NCBI RefSeq assembly: GCF_022549775.1
Contig: NZ_JAKZGP010000001.1
Coordinates: forward strand, 1-64,000
Reading direction: 5' to 3'
DNA length: 64,000 nucleotides
DNA from: Belliella filtrata
GTDB lineage: Bacteria > Bacteroidota > Bacteroidia > Cytophagales > Cyclobacteriaceae
A program made the translations under genes and the position numbers. Below the pieces are notes generated by a model. It saw nothing but the letters and a program-made list of their open reading frames with translations. It did not search any database and was not told the DNA's origin. Below, one piece after another: positions 45,213 through 54,515 of the stretch (positions are counted from its first letter, which is position 1; each line of letters opens with the position of its first letter).

Positions 45213-46274
45213 ATGTCACAAACTTATCATATCATCGGACTTATGTCTGGCACATCTTGCGATGGACTTGACATTGCCTATTGTAGATTTGACCATAATG
45301 ATGGGTGGGGTTTTCAAATCCTAGAGGCAGATACAGTCACCTTTCCGATGGATTTGGAAGTTAAACTGAAAAGAGCTCACCTCATGTCTGGTCTGGATTT
45401 ACACTTGCTAGATGTTGAATTTGGAAAATGGATGGGTGATCAAGTAAAAACCTTCATCAACCTTCATCAAATTCAAGTAGACGCAATTGCTTCTCATGGA
45501 CATACTATTTTTCATCAACCACAACAAAAGCTCACCCTTCAGATCGGAAACGCATGGGCATTACATGTGGCAAGTGATAAACCTGTGATTAATGATTTTC
45601 GAATGCTCGATGTACAGCTCGGTGGTCAAGGCGCTCCGTTAGTTCCAATAGGTGATCAGCTGCTTTTCCCTTCCTTTTCCTACTGCCTGAACTTAGGCGG
45701 CATCGCCAACATCAGCATGGATATAGATGGCAGAAGAAAAGCATTTGACATTTGTCCTTTCAACATCCTCCTAAATCACTATGCCAATCAACTCAATTTG
45801 CCATACGATAACGGTGGAGAAATTGCCAAATCTGGGATTATAATACCAGAAATACTCGCTGAACTCAACGCACTTCCTTATTATCGACAAAAAGACGCTA
45901 AATCTCTGGGCCGTGAAGACTTGGATATATACTTTGAAATATTGGATAGGAATGAGCAAAATAAGGTTGAAGACAAGCTTCACACATTAGTAACTCACTA
46001 TGTGTTTCAGGTTAAAAAATCTATCTCCAACTACACTGGAAACATGCTAATCACAGGTGGAGGGGCCTACAATGAGTACTTTATAGAGACTTTAAGAAAA
46101 GCTTTTGAAGGACAAATTCATATCCCTGATGCTGAACCAACCATCATAAACTTCAAAGAAGCTTTACTTTTTGCTTTTCTTGGCGTTCTCCGACTTAGAA
46201 ATGAGACAAATTGCCTAGCATCAGTCACTGGAGCTAATAAAGATAGCTGTGGGGGAATGGTAATAGGTATGTAA
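45213..46274 (+). CDS. anmK: Anhydro-N-acetylmuramic acid kinase
   Basis: 353 residues. It phosphorylates and opens 1,6-anhydro-MurNAc during cell-wall recycling. The ASKHA fold begins with GLMSGTSCDGLDIA. SHGHTIFHQP, QIGNAW, LGGQGAPLVPIGDQLLF, LNLGGIANIS and the late ITGGGAYNEYF are all as in the family. It is divergent from coaX. A MurQ-type etherase is not in the window. Confidence 0.96.
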   Translation: MSQTYHIIGLMSGTSCDGLDIAYCRFDHNDGWGFQILEADTVTFPMDLEVKLKRAHLMSGLDLHLLDVEFGKWMGDQVKTFINLHQIQVDAIASHGHTIFHQPQQKLTLQIGNAWALHVASDKPVINDFRMLDVQLGGQGAPLVPIGDQLLFPSFSYCLNLGGIANISMDIDGRRKAFDICPFNILLNHYANQLNLPYDNGGEIAKSGIIIPEILAELNALPYYRQKDAKSLGREDLDIYFEILDRNEQNKVEDKLHTLVTHYVFQVKKSISNYTGNMLITGGGAYNEYFIETLRKAFEGQIHIPDAEPTIINFKEALLFAFLGVLRLRNETNCLASVTGANKDSCGGMVIGM

Positions 46275-46488
46275 AAGTAAATTTTACGTCTAACTTCAAA
46301 GATACGAATATCCAAGTATTCTATATCCAAGCCATGTGTGATGGATTCAGGTATTCTTAAAGCTTAAGTATTTTTGCATGTAAAGAGAAATTAAGGGTCA
46401 GTTATAAAATTTCATATCCCCACAAACGCAATACTTATCTCCGAAATATTCCTATTTTTGTTTGCATAAAAACCCAAATATTAGAGAT

Positions 46489-47715
46489 ATGAAAGAGTTA
46501 CTCAAAAGATTTGAGAACAAACAACCTGAGATTGTATTTGAATGGAGTGACAGCGAAACTGAAGCAGAGGGCTGGGTAGTGATCAACTCACTCAGAGGTG
46601 GAGCAGCTGGAGGAGGTACCCGAATGCGTAAAGGACTTGACAAAAGAGAAGTAGAGTCTCTTGCCAAAACGATGGAAGTGAAATTCACCGTCTCTGGTCC
46701 AGAAATTGGCGGTGCAAAATCAGGCATCAACTTTGACCCAAATGATCCTAGAAAACCTGAAGTGCTTAAGCGCTGGTACGCCGCTGTGATGCCGCTTTTG
46801 AAGAATTACTATGGCACTGGTGGAGACCTCAATGTAGATGAGATCCATGAGGTCATCCCTATTACTGAATCTTACGGCTTGTGGCATCCACAGGAAGGTG
46901 TGGTCAATGGACACTTTCATGCTTCAGAGCCACAGAAAATCAGAAAAATAGGACAGCTACGTCAAGGAGTCTCCAAGGTGTTGGAAGATCCTCACTATAC
47001 CCCAAATGGCCCTAAAAAATACACTGTCGCTGACATGATCACAGGCTTCGGTGTAGCAGAAGCGGTAAGACATTACTACAAAATCTGGGGTGGTCAACTC
47101 AAAGGTAAAAGGGCAGTCATCCAAGGATGGGGAAACGTAGGTGCTGCTGCGGCATGCTTTCTCGCAGTAGAAGGAGTAAAAATCGTAGGAATAATCGATA
47201 GAGATGGGGGATTGATAAATCAAGAAGGTTTTTCACTTGACCAGATCAGAGAGCTTTTCATCAGCAGACATGGCAATAAGCTGGTAGCACCAAACATGAT
47301 CCCGTTTGATGAGATCAATTCTAAAATATGGAATTTGAAATCGGAGATTTTTATCCCTGCAGCAGCCTCGAGGCTAGTCACAAAGGATCAAGCTGAGCGC
47401 ATGGTAAATGCAGGTTTGGAAGTTATTTCATGCGGAGCTAATGTGCCATTTGCTGATCCAGAGATTTTCTTTGGCCCTACAGGCTTATGGGCTGATGAGC
47501 AAGTATCAGTGATTCCAGATTTTATAGCAAATTGCGGTATGGCTAGGGTCTTTGCCTATCTCATGTCCGACACCGCAGAATTGACAGATGATGCAATATT
47601 CAAAGATGTCAGCAAAACTATCTCCAAAGCGATGAAAAAAACATTTGTGGCAAATCCAGCTAAAACTAAGATAGCGCAATCATCTTTTGAAATTGCACTT
47701 AAACAACTCGTATAA
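46489..47715 (+). CDS. Glu/Leu/Phe/Val-type amino-acid dehydrogenase
   Basis: 408 residues from MKELLKRFENKQPEIVFEW; the ATG at 46462 adds nine non-family residues. The dimerisation domain carries GGAAGGGTRMRKGL and KFTVSGPEIGGAKSGINFDP, the catalytic lysine region. GTGGDLNVDE is the substrate loop. The Rossmann domain (about 180-330) holds VIQGWGNVGAAAACFLA for NAD(P). It deaminates an amino acid reversibly to a 2-oxo acid. Glutamate or a branched-chain acid is possible, and sequence alone does not decide. A hairpin terminator follows. Confidence 0.9.
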   Translation: MKELLKRFENKQPEIVFEWSDSETEAEGWVVINSLRGGAAGGGTRMRKGLDKREVESLAKTMEVKFTVSGPEIGGAKSGINFDPNDPRKPEVLKRWYAAVMPLLKNYYGTGGDLNVDEIHEVIPITESYGLWHPQEGVVNGHFHASEPQKIRKIGQLRQGVSKVLEDPHYTPNGPKKYTVADMITGFGVAEAVRHYYKIWGGQLKGKRAVIQGWGNVGAAAACFLAVEGVKIVGIIDRDGGLINQEGFSLDQIRELFISRHGNKLVAPNMIPFDEINSKIWNLKSEIFIPAAASRLVTKDQAERMVNAGLEVISCGANVPFADPEIFFGPTGLWADEQVSVIPDFIANCGMARVFAYLMSDTAELTDDAIFKDVSKTISKAMKKTFVANPAKTKIAQSSFEIALKQLV

Positions 47716-47729
47716 TAATTTCACCAATC

Positions 47730-47776
47730 ATCAGCCAGTAAGCAAAGATCAAAATTATTTGCTGCTGGCTGATTTA
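47730..47776 (+). terminator. Terminator after the dehydrogenase gene
   Basis: ATCAGCCAG (47730-47738) pairs with CTGGCTGAT (47765-47773), with GCAAA/TTTGC inside. It lies 15 bases past the stop and is followed by a T-rich run. Confidence 0.6.
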
Positions 47777-47907
47777 ATTTCACTAGTGGTTTTCATTCAA
47801 AATAAGTAGTTTAGCAAAACCATATCTCTAAAAAAACATAACCGATAGAGATAAAAAAAAGCTGAAAACTAGGCTAATCTTTCGATTTACCCTTTAATAT
47901 TATTTGA

Positions 47908-49410
47908 ATGAAGAATTTTATTGCGGCAATTATCCTGATTTCTGGGGTTTTATTTGCCATACCTTTTTCAGAGGCTCAAGCACATGCCTCTCCTCAAACT
48001 GAGCAAAAAGATAGCATAGATGCTACCGACCCCATCACGAGTGTAGCGGCTCATATTCATGATGATGTCAATGATATACATCACGATGCGCCCATGTGGT
48101 TAGTTATACCTTTTGTGATGCTACTTTTGATGATTGCAACAGGACCATTGTTTTATGAGCATTTCTGGCATCACAATTATCCAAAAGTTGCTGTGGGCTT
48201 AGCGATGATTGTCGTCTGCTATTATTTGTTTGTATTAGGCAATGCACATGGCCCAGTCCATGCACTAGCGGAATATGTCCAGTTCATAGCATTGTTAGCT
48301 TCTTTATACATAGCTTCTGGTGGTATTCTTATCGAAATAGATAAGAAATCTACCCCATTGGCAAACGTTAGCTTACTACTTATCGGAGCAGTAATCTCCA
48401 ATCTGATTGGCACTACTGGAGCATCCATGCTTTTGATCAGACCTTTTATCAGACTCAATAGAGGAAATATTCAAGCTTATCATATCATCTTTTTCATTTT
48501 CATGGTAAGTAACATTGGTGGCTCATTGACACCTATTGGTGACCCTCCTCTATTCCTTGGGTTTTTGAAAGGTATTCCTTTCTTCTGGACGCTGGAACAC
48601 AACTGGCCTGCGTGGATTTTGGCACTAGCCGTATTAGCGATTATTTTCTACTTCATAGATAGAAAATACGGAAAGGCTAAGGAAGAAGAAATAGAAGAAG
48701 TAGTATATACCAATAAATTTGGATTGATTGGTGCAAAGAATTTTGGTTGGTTAGCAATCGTTATTGGCTCCGTATTTTTAGATCCAAATGTAATTGATTG
48801 GGTACCTGCTATACGATACGATGGGCAAAAATTCTCTTTCTTGAGAGAGATCATCATGCTATCTGTAGCTTATCTTTCTTATCGATTTGCAGATCAAAAA
48901 GCAATCAAAGGAAATGAGTTTAACTTCGAACCAATCAGAGAAGTAGCATTCATCTTTATCGGTATCTTTGGAACGATGATGCCAGCACTAGAGCTGGTGG
49001 GGAACTTTGCAAAATCTCCTGAAGGTGCAGAACTTATTACACATAATACCCTTTACTGGGGAACAGGCCTTCTATCTGGATTCTTGGACAATGCACCAAC
49101 TTACCTGAACTTCCTCGCAGCGGCAATGGCCTCTCAAGGTGCTGAAATCAGTAATGTCGCAATGGTCAAGACATTTGCTATGGATGGATACCACGACTCC
49201 GCTTTCGAATTGATGGCTATATCTATAGCTGCGGTATTTTTTGGAGCCATGACATACATTGGTAATGGACCAAACTTCATGGTAAAATCTATTGCTGAGC
49301 AAAGTGGCATCAAAATGCCTTCATTCTTTGGCTATATCATAAGGTTCTCTATACCAATTTTATTGCCCATTTTGTTTATCACTTGGTTAGTGTTCTTTGC
49401 ATTTGTATAG
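47908..49410 (+). CDS. nhaD: NhaD-type Na+/H+ antiporter
   Basis: 500 residues with an N-terminal signal-like helix (about 1-25). A His/Asp-rich loop follows (AAHIHDDVNDIHHDAPMW), then about twelve membrane helices of the arsenite/ion-transporter superfamily. IGTTGASMLLIRPFIR, NIGGSLTPIGDPPLFLGFLKG and SGFLDNAPTYLNFLAA are the conserved intramembrane segments of NhaD. It exports sodium in exchange for protons at the inner membrane, as expected in a marine or alkaline habitat. Confidence 0.9.
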   Translation: MKNFIAAIILISGVLFAIPFSEAQAHASPQTEQKDSIDATDPITSVAAHIHDDVNDIHHDAPMWLVIPFVMLLLMIATGPLFYEHFWHHNYPKVAVGLAMIVVCYYLFVLGNAHGPVHALAEYVQFIALLASLYIASGGILIEIDKKSTPLANVSLLLIGAVISNLIGTTGASMLLIRPFIRLNRGNIQAYHIIFFIFMVSNIGGSLTPIGDPPLFLGFLKGIPFFWTLEHNWPAWILALAVLAIIFYFIDRKYGKAKEEEIEEVVYTNKFGLIGAKNFGWLAIVIGSVFLDPNVIDWVPAIRYDGQKFSFLREIIMLSVAYLSYRFADQKAIKGNEFNFEPIREVAFIFIGIFGTMMPALELVGNFAKSPEGAELITHNTLYWGTGLLSGFLDNAPTYLNFLAAAMASQGAEISNVAMVKTFAMDGYHDSAFELMAISIAAVFFGAMTYIGNGPNFMVKSIAEQSGIKMPSFFGYIIRFSIPILLPILFITWLVFFAFV

Positions 49411-49468
49411 ATAATTCCTTTCGGTTTTGTTAACTATTTAAGTCTAACGGCTAATATTGCAGTTAGGA

Positions 49469-50887
49469 TCACCAAGACAAATCTTTGATTGGGTATGGGT
49501 ACTTATCACCTATACCCAATTTTTGTTGCTCAGATTTTGGCAATAAAAAGGGATGATGAGCTGCAAATCCCTTCACTTCCTGTAATTCTTCGATCCAGTG
49601 CCTGATATAAGCTCCTTCACCATCATACCTTTGAGCTTGGTTTGGAATATTGAAATAGCGATTTTCTCGAGGGTCATTACCAACCCCTGCGACATAGAGC
49701 CAATTGCACCAATTGGAGCATACATCGTAGTCTACCAGCAAACTTTCAAAGTATAAAGCACCCCATCTCCAATCTAGGCCCAAGTCATTCACAAGAAATG
49801 AAGCCACAAGTTGCCTACCTCTATTAGACATAAATCCCGTTGTATTCAATTCTCTCATATTAGCATCGATGAATGGAATCCCTGTAAGACCACTTGCCCA
49901 TTTATCAAATAAGTCTCTATCACGATTCCACTTCTCTGATTTTGACTTTATTCCTTCAAGTTGAAAAATCTTTGCACCATGTTTTTTGGCAATGAACTTA
50001 AAATAATCTCTCCAAATCAACTCAAATATCAGCCAGTAGGTAGATTGATTTTTCACACGCTTGTCTTCATAAGCTTTAACTTCCTCATAAATATACCTAG
50101 GAGAAATACATCCAAGAGCAAGCCAAGGAGAGAACTTACTACTGTAATCTTCTCCAAGCAAACCATTCCTAGTGTCTTTATAATTTTTTAACCGATCTCT
50201 ATTCCAAATATATTCTTGGACTCTCTTTTTCCCCGCCACTTCCCCTCCTTGGAATCGAATTGCACACCTTTCATCTACTATTGCCTCAACTTTCAACCAT
50301 TCTGGCATTTGAAAAGATTCATCAAATACAGCTGATGGAACAGGAATCGCTATTGGCTCTGGAAAAGATGGCCTTACATCTACGAATTTTTCACATTCCT
50401 TTCGGAATTTTGTAAAAACTTCTGGCGTATGAGCGACAGGAAAAGGCAAATCCTCAAGATGAAATAAGGTGCTTTGCCAAAAACTAGCAGTTTTGATACC
50501 TGCTTTCCATAAGTTTTGTTCGAGGGCATTTTCTACCTGCTTTTCTTCAAAAGTGATCTCTTCTGAAAAGAAAACATGTTCGACATTGTATTTTAGCGCA
50601 AGCTCAGGGATTACTTCCTCTGGTAAACCATCTGTCATATACAAATTCCCTCCTTTAGCTTGAATCTGCATCTGAAGATCAAATACTGACGCTAACAAAA
50701 ACTGCGAACGAAAAGGCGCTGTCCTTGGAACCCCAATTTCTGTATCGACAAAAAATCTAGGATCAAAGCAATAAACAGGTACAATTTCTTCCGAGCGTTC
50801 TAAAGCTACGCATAACGCTTCATGATCATGTATCCTCAGATCATTTCTAAACCAAACTAAAACTCTTTTGTATCGCTTCACTCTCAA
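49469..50887 (-). CDS. DASH-family cryptochrome
   Basis: 472 residues. The N-terminal antenna domain starts with LVWFRNDLRIHDHEAL. The C-terminal FAD domain includes SSKFSPWLALGCISPRYIYEE, WLIFELIWRDYFKFIA, DANMRELNTTGFMSNRGRQLVASFLVNDLGLDWRWGALYFES and VGNDPRENRYFNIPNQAQRYD. The last of these marks CRY-DASH rather than classical CPD photolyase. Such proteins bind FAD and a folate and repair mainly single-stranded photoproducts, or act as light sensors. Monocistronic, divergent from a secreted protein gene. Confidence 0.92.
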   Translation of the reverse strand: MRVKRYKRVLVWFRNDLRIHDHEALCVALERSEEIVPVYCFDPRFFVDTEIGVPRTAPFRSQFLLASVFDLQMQIQAKGGNLYMTDGLPEEVIPELALKYNVEHVFFSEEITFEEKQVENALEQNLWKAGIKTASFWQSTLFHLEDLPFPVAHTPEVFTKFRKECEKFVDVRPSFPEPIAIPVPSAVFDESFQMPEWLKVEAIVDERCAIRFQGGEVAGKKRVQEYIWNRDRLKNYKDTRNGLLGEDYSSKFSPWLALGCISPRYIYEEVKAYEDKRVKNQSTYWLIFELIWRDYFKFIAKKHGAKIFQLEGIKSKSEKWNRDRDLFDKWASGLTGIPFIDANMRELNTTGFMSNRGRQLVASFLVNDLGLDWRWGALYFESLLVDYDVCSNWCNWLYVAGVGNDPRENRYFNIPNQAQRYDGEGAYIRHWIEELQEVKGFAAHHPFLLPKSEQQKLGIGDKYPYPIKDLSW

Positions 50888-51014
50888 AAAACAGCTTGTT
50901 TAATTAAAGTGTTTGGGCTATTCAAGAATTTATTCTTTAATTGTTGTGAAAATGCTATAAATGAAGATTCCATCTAAATAATTTTATTCAATTTAATTGC
51001 TCAAAACTTAAATC

Positions 51015-51599
51015 ATGAAAAAATCAACATTGCTTATTATCCTTCTTTTCATTACAATATACACCTATGCACAAAGAGATCAGACCAATCAGGAACCTGG
51101 ATCAACTGCTTTCTGGGAAAACCTAAGCAAATTGTGCGGAAAGTCATTTGAAGGAGAAATGCTCAATGCTTCTGAAAAGGATCAATTTTATGGTAAAAAA
51201 TTAGTGATGCATGTAAGAACTTGTGAAGATGGAAAGATAACTATCCCTTTCCACGTTGGAGATGATCACTCCAGAACCTGGGTACTGACCATGGAAGAAG
51301 GGGGCATGATAAAGCTAAAACATGACCACCGCCATGAAGACGGAAGCGAAGATAGGATTACTCAATATGGAGGAACGAGTTCAAATTCAGGAATGTCAAA
51401 AATTCAGTTCTTCCCTGCTGACCAGGAAACTACTGACTTGATTCCTTATGCAGCGACTAATGTATGGTGGATCACTTTAGATGAAACCTCATTCACTTAT
51501 AATTTAAGAAGGATCAACAATGACACTGCTATCAATGTCAAATTTGACCTTACCAAAGAGGTAGAGACACCTCCTACACCTTGGGGCTGGGAGGATTAA
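51015..51599 (+). CDS. Secreted protein of unknown function
   Basis: 194 residues with a Sec signal peptide (about 1-19, ending TYAQ). The mature part holds WENLSKLCGKSFEGEM, VMHVRTCEDGKITIPFHVGDDHSRTW, LKHDHRHEDGSEDRITQYGG and a C-terminal PPTPWGWED. Two cysteines about 50 residues apart may form a disulfide. The look is of a conserved Bacteroidota periplasmic protein, but I do not know a named domain. The His/Asp-rich LKHDHRHEDGSED could bind metal. It is divergent from CRY-DASH and convergent with the Fic gene. Confidence 0.75.
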   Translation: MKKSTLLIILLFITIYTYAQRDQTNQEPGSTAFWENLSKLCGKSFEGEMLNASEKDQFYGKKLVMHVRTCEDGKITIPFHVGDDHSRTWVLTMEEGGMIKLKHDHRHEDGSEDRITQYGGTSSNSGMSKIQFFPADQETTDLIPYAATNVWWITLDETSFTYNLRRINNDTAINVKFDLTKEVETPPTPWGWED

Positions 51600-51606
51600 T
51601 ACAAAT

Positions 51607-51635
51607 AAAGGGAAGAATCAAGATTTCTTCCCTTT
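51607..51635. terminator. Shared terminator, secreted protein and Fic genes
   Basis: AAAGGGAAGAA (51607-51617) pairs with TTCTTCCCTTT (51625-51635). The right arm encodes the last codons of the Fic gene (Lys-rich end), so one sequence serves as coding end and as terminator for both convergent genes. Confidence 0.7.
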
Positions 51636-52574
51636 CTTCCCTTGAAGGTAACTTTCAACTGATTTTTTGGATGTGTACCACACACGACCTTCTTTGTATG
51701 CTTCTATTTTTCCTTGTCGCGCCAACAAACTGATGTACTCTTGACCATATGGAACATCAGGCTCTTTGACGATATTCGAAATTGCATCAAAATCACCAGT
51801 GGTATCCTCCAAGCTGTTGAGATAGATGGTCAGCGACCTATCAACAGCTTGAACAATAAGAAACAATAATTTATCAAAATTGCCATTGTTAGCCAAATTC
51901 AGCGCTTGATAATATCGCTTTCTATCCACTCCTAAAATAATAGCTGGAGGAAAACCTTCCTTCATAAGCAGTAAATTCATAAGTAGCCTAACCGTACGTC
52001 CATTACCGTCAAAAAAGGGATGAACCCATACAAAACGATGATGAAACAAGGTGACCTTTTCGAGGATATCTAACGTACTGTTATTTTCCCAATAAATTAG
52101 TTCAGAAATAAGGTCTGGTACTTTATGCGCATTGGCCGGTATAAAATTAGCTCCTCCAATACGTACACCAGCTGTTCGAAATCTTCCAGCAAAATCCTTT
52201 TGGATCTTATTGAGCACTATTTCGTGCACATCCAACAAGTCTCTTTCTGTAAGTCTATAATCTGGTGACACCAAAGACTGAACATAATCTATGGCTTCTC
52301 TGTGATTTACAATTTCCAAATGCTCATTTAAGGATTTTCCACCTACAGTAACCCCATCTTCAAGCACCATACGGGTCTCTTGCAATGTAAGTGTATTTCC
52401 TTCAATATGGTTGGAGTTATAGGTCCACTCTACATTCAGGTTCTCTCTAATATTGCTCAATATGGCATAGGGAATAGGGCGAAACTCATCCAATCTTAGC
52501 TTTTTCTTGTGCACAGACTGCATGAGTTGCGTGGTGTTTTCACTCAATTGCCCTATATTAAATTCAAATTTCAT
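51618..52574 (-). CDS. Fic family protein
   Basis: 318 residues. The Fic core motif HPFFDGNGRTVRL begins at His185, matching HxFx(D/E)GNGRxxR. The enzyme therefore probably transfers AMP to a Ser/Thr/Tyr of a target. An N-terminal SNHIEG (Ser54, Glu58) fits the inhibitory (S/T)xxxE(G/N) motif of class II Fic proteins, so it is self-restrained. A C-terminal winged-helix-like region (about 255-318) ends in a basic tail. No partner gene lies beside it. Confidence 0.92.
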   Translation of the reverse strand: MKFEFNIGQLSENTTQLMQSVHKKKLRLDEFRPIPYAILSNIRENLNVEWTYNSNHIEGNTLTLQETRMVLEDGVTVGGKSLNEHLEIVNHREAIDYVQSLVSPDYRLTERDLLDVHEIVLNKIQKDFAGRFRTAGVRIGGANFIPANAHKVPDLISELIYWENNSTLDILEKVTLFHHRFVWVHPFFDGNGRTVRLLMNLLLMKEGFPPAIILGVDRKRYYQALNLANNGNFDKLLFLIVQAVDRSLTIYLNSLEDTTGDFDAISNIVKEPDVPYGQEYISLLARQGKIEAYKEGRVWYTSKKSVESYLQGKKGKKS

Positions 52575-52818
52575 ACCTCAAAGGTATTACTTTTTCATTA
52601 AAATCGGAAACATGTTTTTTTATTCTATCCGATATTTACACTAATTCCTTTGGACAAAAAATCTTTTTACCTTATTGCTGGATTGATAAATCGGAGCCAT
52701 ATTTTTTCTACTCCTCATGATTTGCCAAACTCATTTCAGTATCGGTAATGAAAAGTTTACTTTTTAGCTAACAAAACTTTGTATGTTTCTAAAAATGATT
52801 ATCTCCAATTCAAATTTA

Positions 52819-53241
52819 TCATACACCAAAAGCAGTCAAAACCAGCCCTCTAGATCCACCAAAATCTCTAAATTCACAAAGATAAATTCCTTGCCAAATT
52901 CCGAGGTTAAGTTTTCCACCAGTTATAGGTATTTGAAGACTATTTCCCAAAAAACTGCTTTTCAAGTGCGCAGGCATATCATCTGGACCCTCATACGTGT
53001 GGATAAATCGTGGATAACTTTCTGGAACTAGCTCATCAACAAAGGTTTCAAAGTCCTTTCTTACGGTAGGATCTGCATTTTCGTTGATCGTCAATCCTGC
53101 TGAGGTATGTTTGATAAAAATCTGTAACACCCCTTGATGAACCTGCTTGAATTCAGGAAATTGGTTTTCAATCACATCAGTAATCAAATGATAACCCCTA
53201 GGGTAACTTTTTAGCTTTATTTCTTTTTGGAAGAGCTTCAT
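52819..53241 (-). CDS. YjbQ family protein (UPF0047)
   Basis: 140 residues, complete. The family motif IKHTSAGLTINENADPTVRKDF and the second histidine region GNSLQIPITGGKLNLGIWQGIYLCEFRD are present, with the three-His site expected of the fold. YjbQ proteins show secondary thiamine-phosphate synthase activity in vitro, and the physiological role is unsettled. No thiamine genes are nearby. Confidence 0.93.
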   Translation of the reverse strand: MKLFQKEIKLKSYPRGYHLITDVIENQFPEFKQVHQGVLQIFIKHTSAGLTINENADPTVRKDFETFVDELVPESYPRFIHTYEGPDDMPAHLKSSFLGNSLQIPITGGKLNLGIWQGIYLCEFRDFGGSRGLVLTAFGV

Positions 53242-53421
53242 AGTAAATAAATCCTATTGTTCTTGATCAACTAGTTTAAATAGGGCGCGCTGAAAACCTA
53301 ACTAGAGAATAAATTCTTGAAATTTTGATGAATACCCTGTTTAACGTTAATGAGTATAGTCTTTTTAGACAGGAGCTAGTTTATTCAATGATCCAGCTTG
53401 ATTTGCGTGCTCCTGAAAATC

Positions 53422-54435
53422 TCAATGTACCAGTTCTGCACCTATCCCATTTCCCTCTGGAAAAGTAATCGAATTCGAAGTGATCACAACCCCACGTGCT
53501 ATATCATCCTTCAAAAGCATAGCCCCATCCATATCTACATAATCTAGCAAAGCCGCTATATGAGCTATGGCAGTGATTCCAACAGAAGATTCCGTCATGC
53601 AACCAACCATAGTCTTCATTCCCAGACTTTTGGCCTCAGCAATCATCCTCAAACCAGGAGTGATGCCACCTGCCTTTACCAGTTTGACATTGATACCGTG
53701 GAAAAGACCGTGACATTTCTTTACATCTGACGCTACAATGCAGCTTTCGTCAGCTATCACTGGTAGCTTGCTGTATTTAAACACCTCCTTCATTCCTTCC
53801 AAGTCGTCTTTCCCGAGTGGTTGCTCCATAAATTCAACGTTGAGCATTTTCAATTCTTCTGAGAACAAAATAGCCTGTTCAGCTGTCCAAGCACAGTTGG
53901 CGTCTATTCGGAAAATAGCATTTGTATGCTTTCTGAGCTCTTTGATGATCTCTAAGTCATGATCCGTCCCCAATTTGATCTTATAAAGTGGCCAGTCTAC
54001 CTCTTTCATCTTCGCTACCATTTTTTCGACAGTGTCTATACCAATAGTGAAGTTAGTCAATGGAATATTCTTTGGGTTTAGCTTGAGAAACTCATAAAGC
54101 TTCATTCCCTTCTTCTTAGAATAAAGATCCCAGGCAGCCATATCGAGTGCACATTGTGCAAATGGGTTATTTTCGAAAACCCCCTTACATAGCTCCCATA
54201 ACTCCTCAGGACTTTCCCAGTTCCCAGACAAAACCAAATCCTTGGAAGCCTCTAATGATGAGCAAATATTTTCTTGAGTCATTCCATAAAATGGATTGGT
54301 AGTAGTCTCTCCAAGACCCATAAATCCTCCATCTTCCAACATGACTATTACGGTATCTTGTATATCTCGACTTTGATGAGCAATAGTAAAGGTGTGTTTG
54401 AGAACGAGGTCTTTGACAAAATAGCTAAGTTTCAT
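53422..54435 (-). CDS. Dipeptide epimerase (L-Ala-D/L-Glu type)
   Basis: 337 residues from MKLSYFVKDLVLKHTF; the ATG seven codons earlier (54456) would overlap the divergent gene's region. Enolase-superfamily fold. The base YKIKLG (first KxK), metal ligands in RIDANCAW, MEQPLG and IADESC, and the second lysine in VKLVKAGG are all seen. It probably converts L-Ala-D-Glu from peptidoglycan to L-Ala-L-Glu for reuse. It is divergent from an M14 peptidase gene, which fits a peptidoglycan-peptide salvage pair. Confidence 0.88.
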   Translation of the reverse strand: MKLSYFVKDLVLKHTFTIAHQSRDIQDTVIVMLEDGGFMGLGETTTNPFYGMTQENICSSLEASKDLVLSGNWESPEELWELCKGVFENNPFAQCALDMAAWDLYSKKKGMKLYEFLKLNPKNIPLTNFTIGIDTVEKMVAKMKEVDWPLYKIKLGTDHDLEIIKELRKHTNAIFRIDANCAWTAEQAILFSEELKMLNVEFMEQPLGKDDLEGMKEVFKYSKLPVIADESCIVASDVKKCHGLFHGINVKLVKAGGITPGLRMIAEAKSLGMKTMVGCMTESSVGITAIAHIAALLDYVDMDGAMLLKDDIARGVVITSNSITFPEGNGIGAELVH

Positions 54436-54515
54436 ATTTGATAGGGTTTGGAACAAAAGTAAATGTATTTTTTTGCCTAAGTTTACATTTTAATAAAATT
54501 CTTGCCCCTTTCAAC

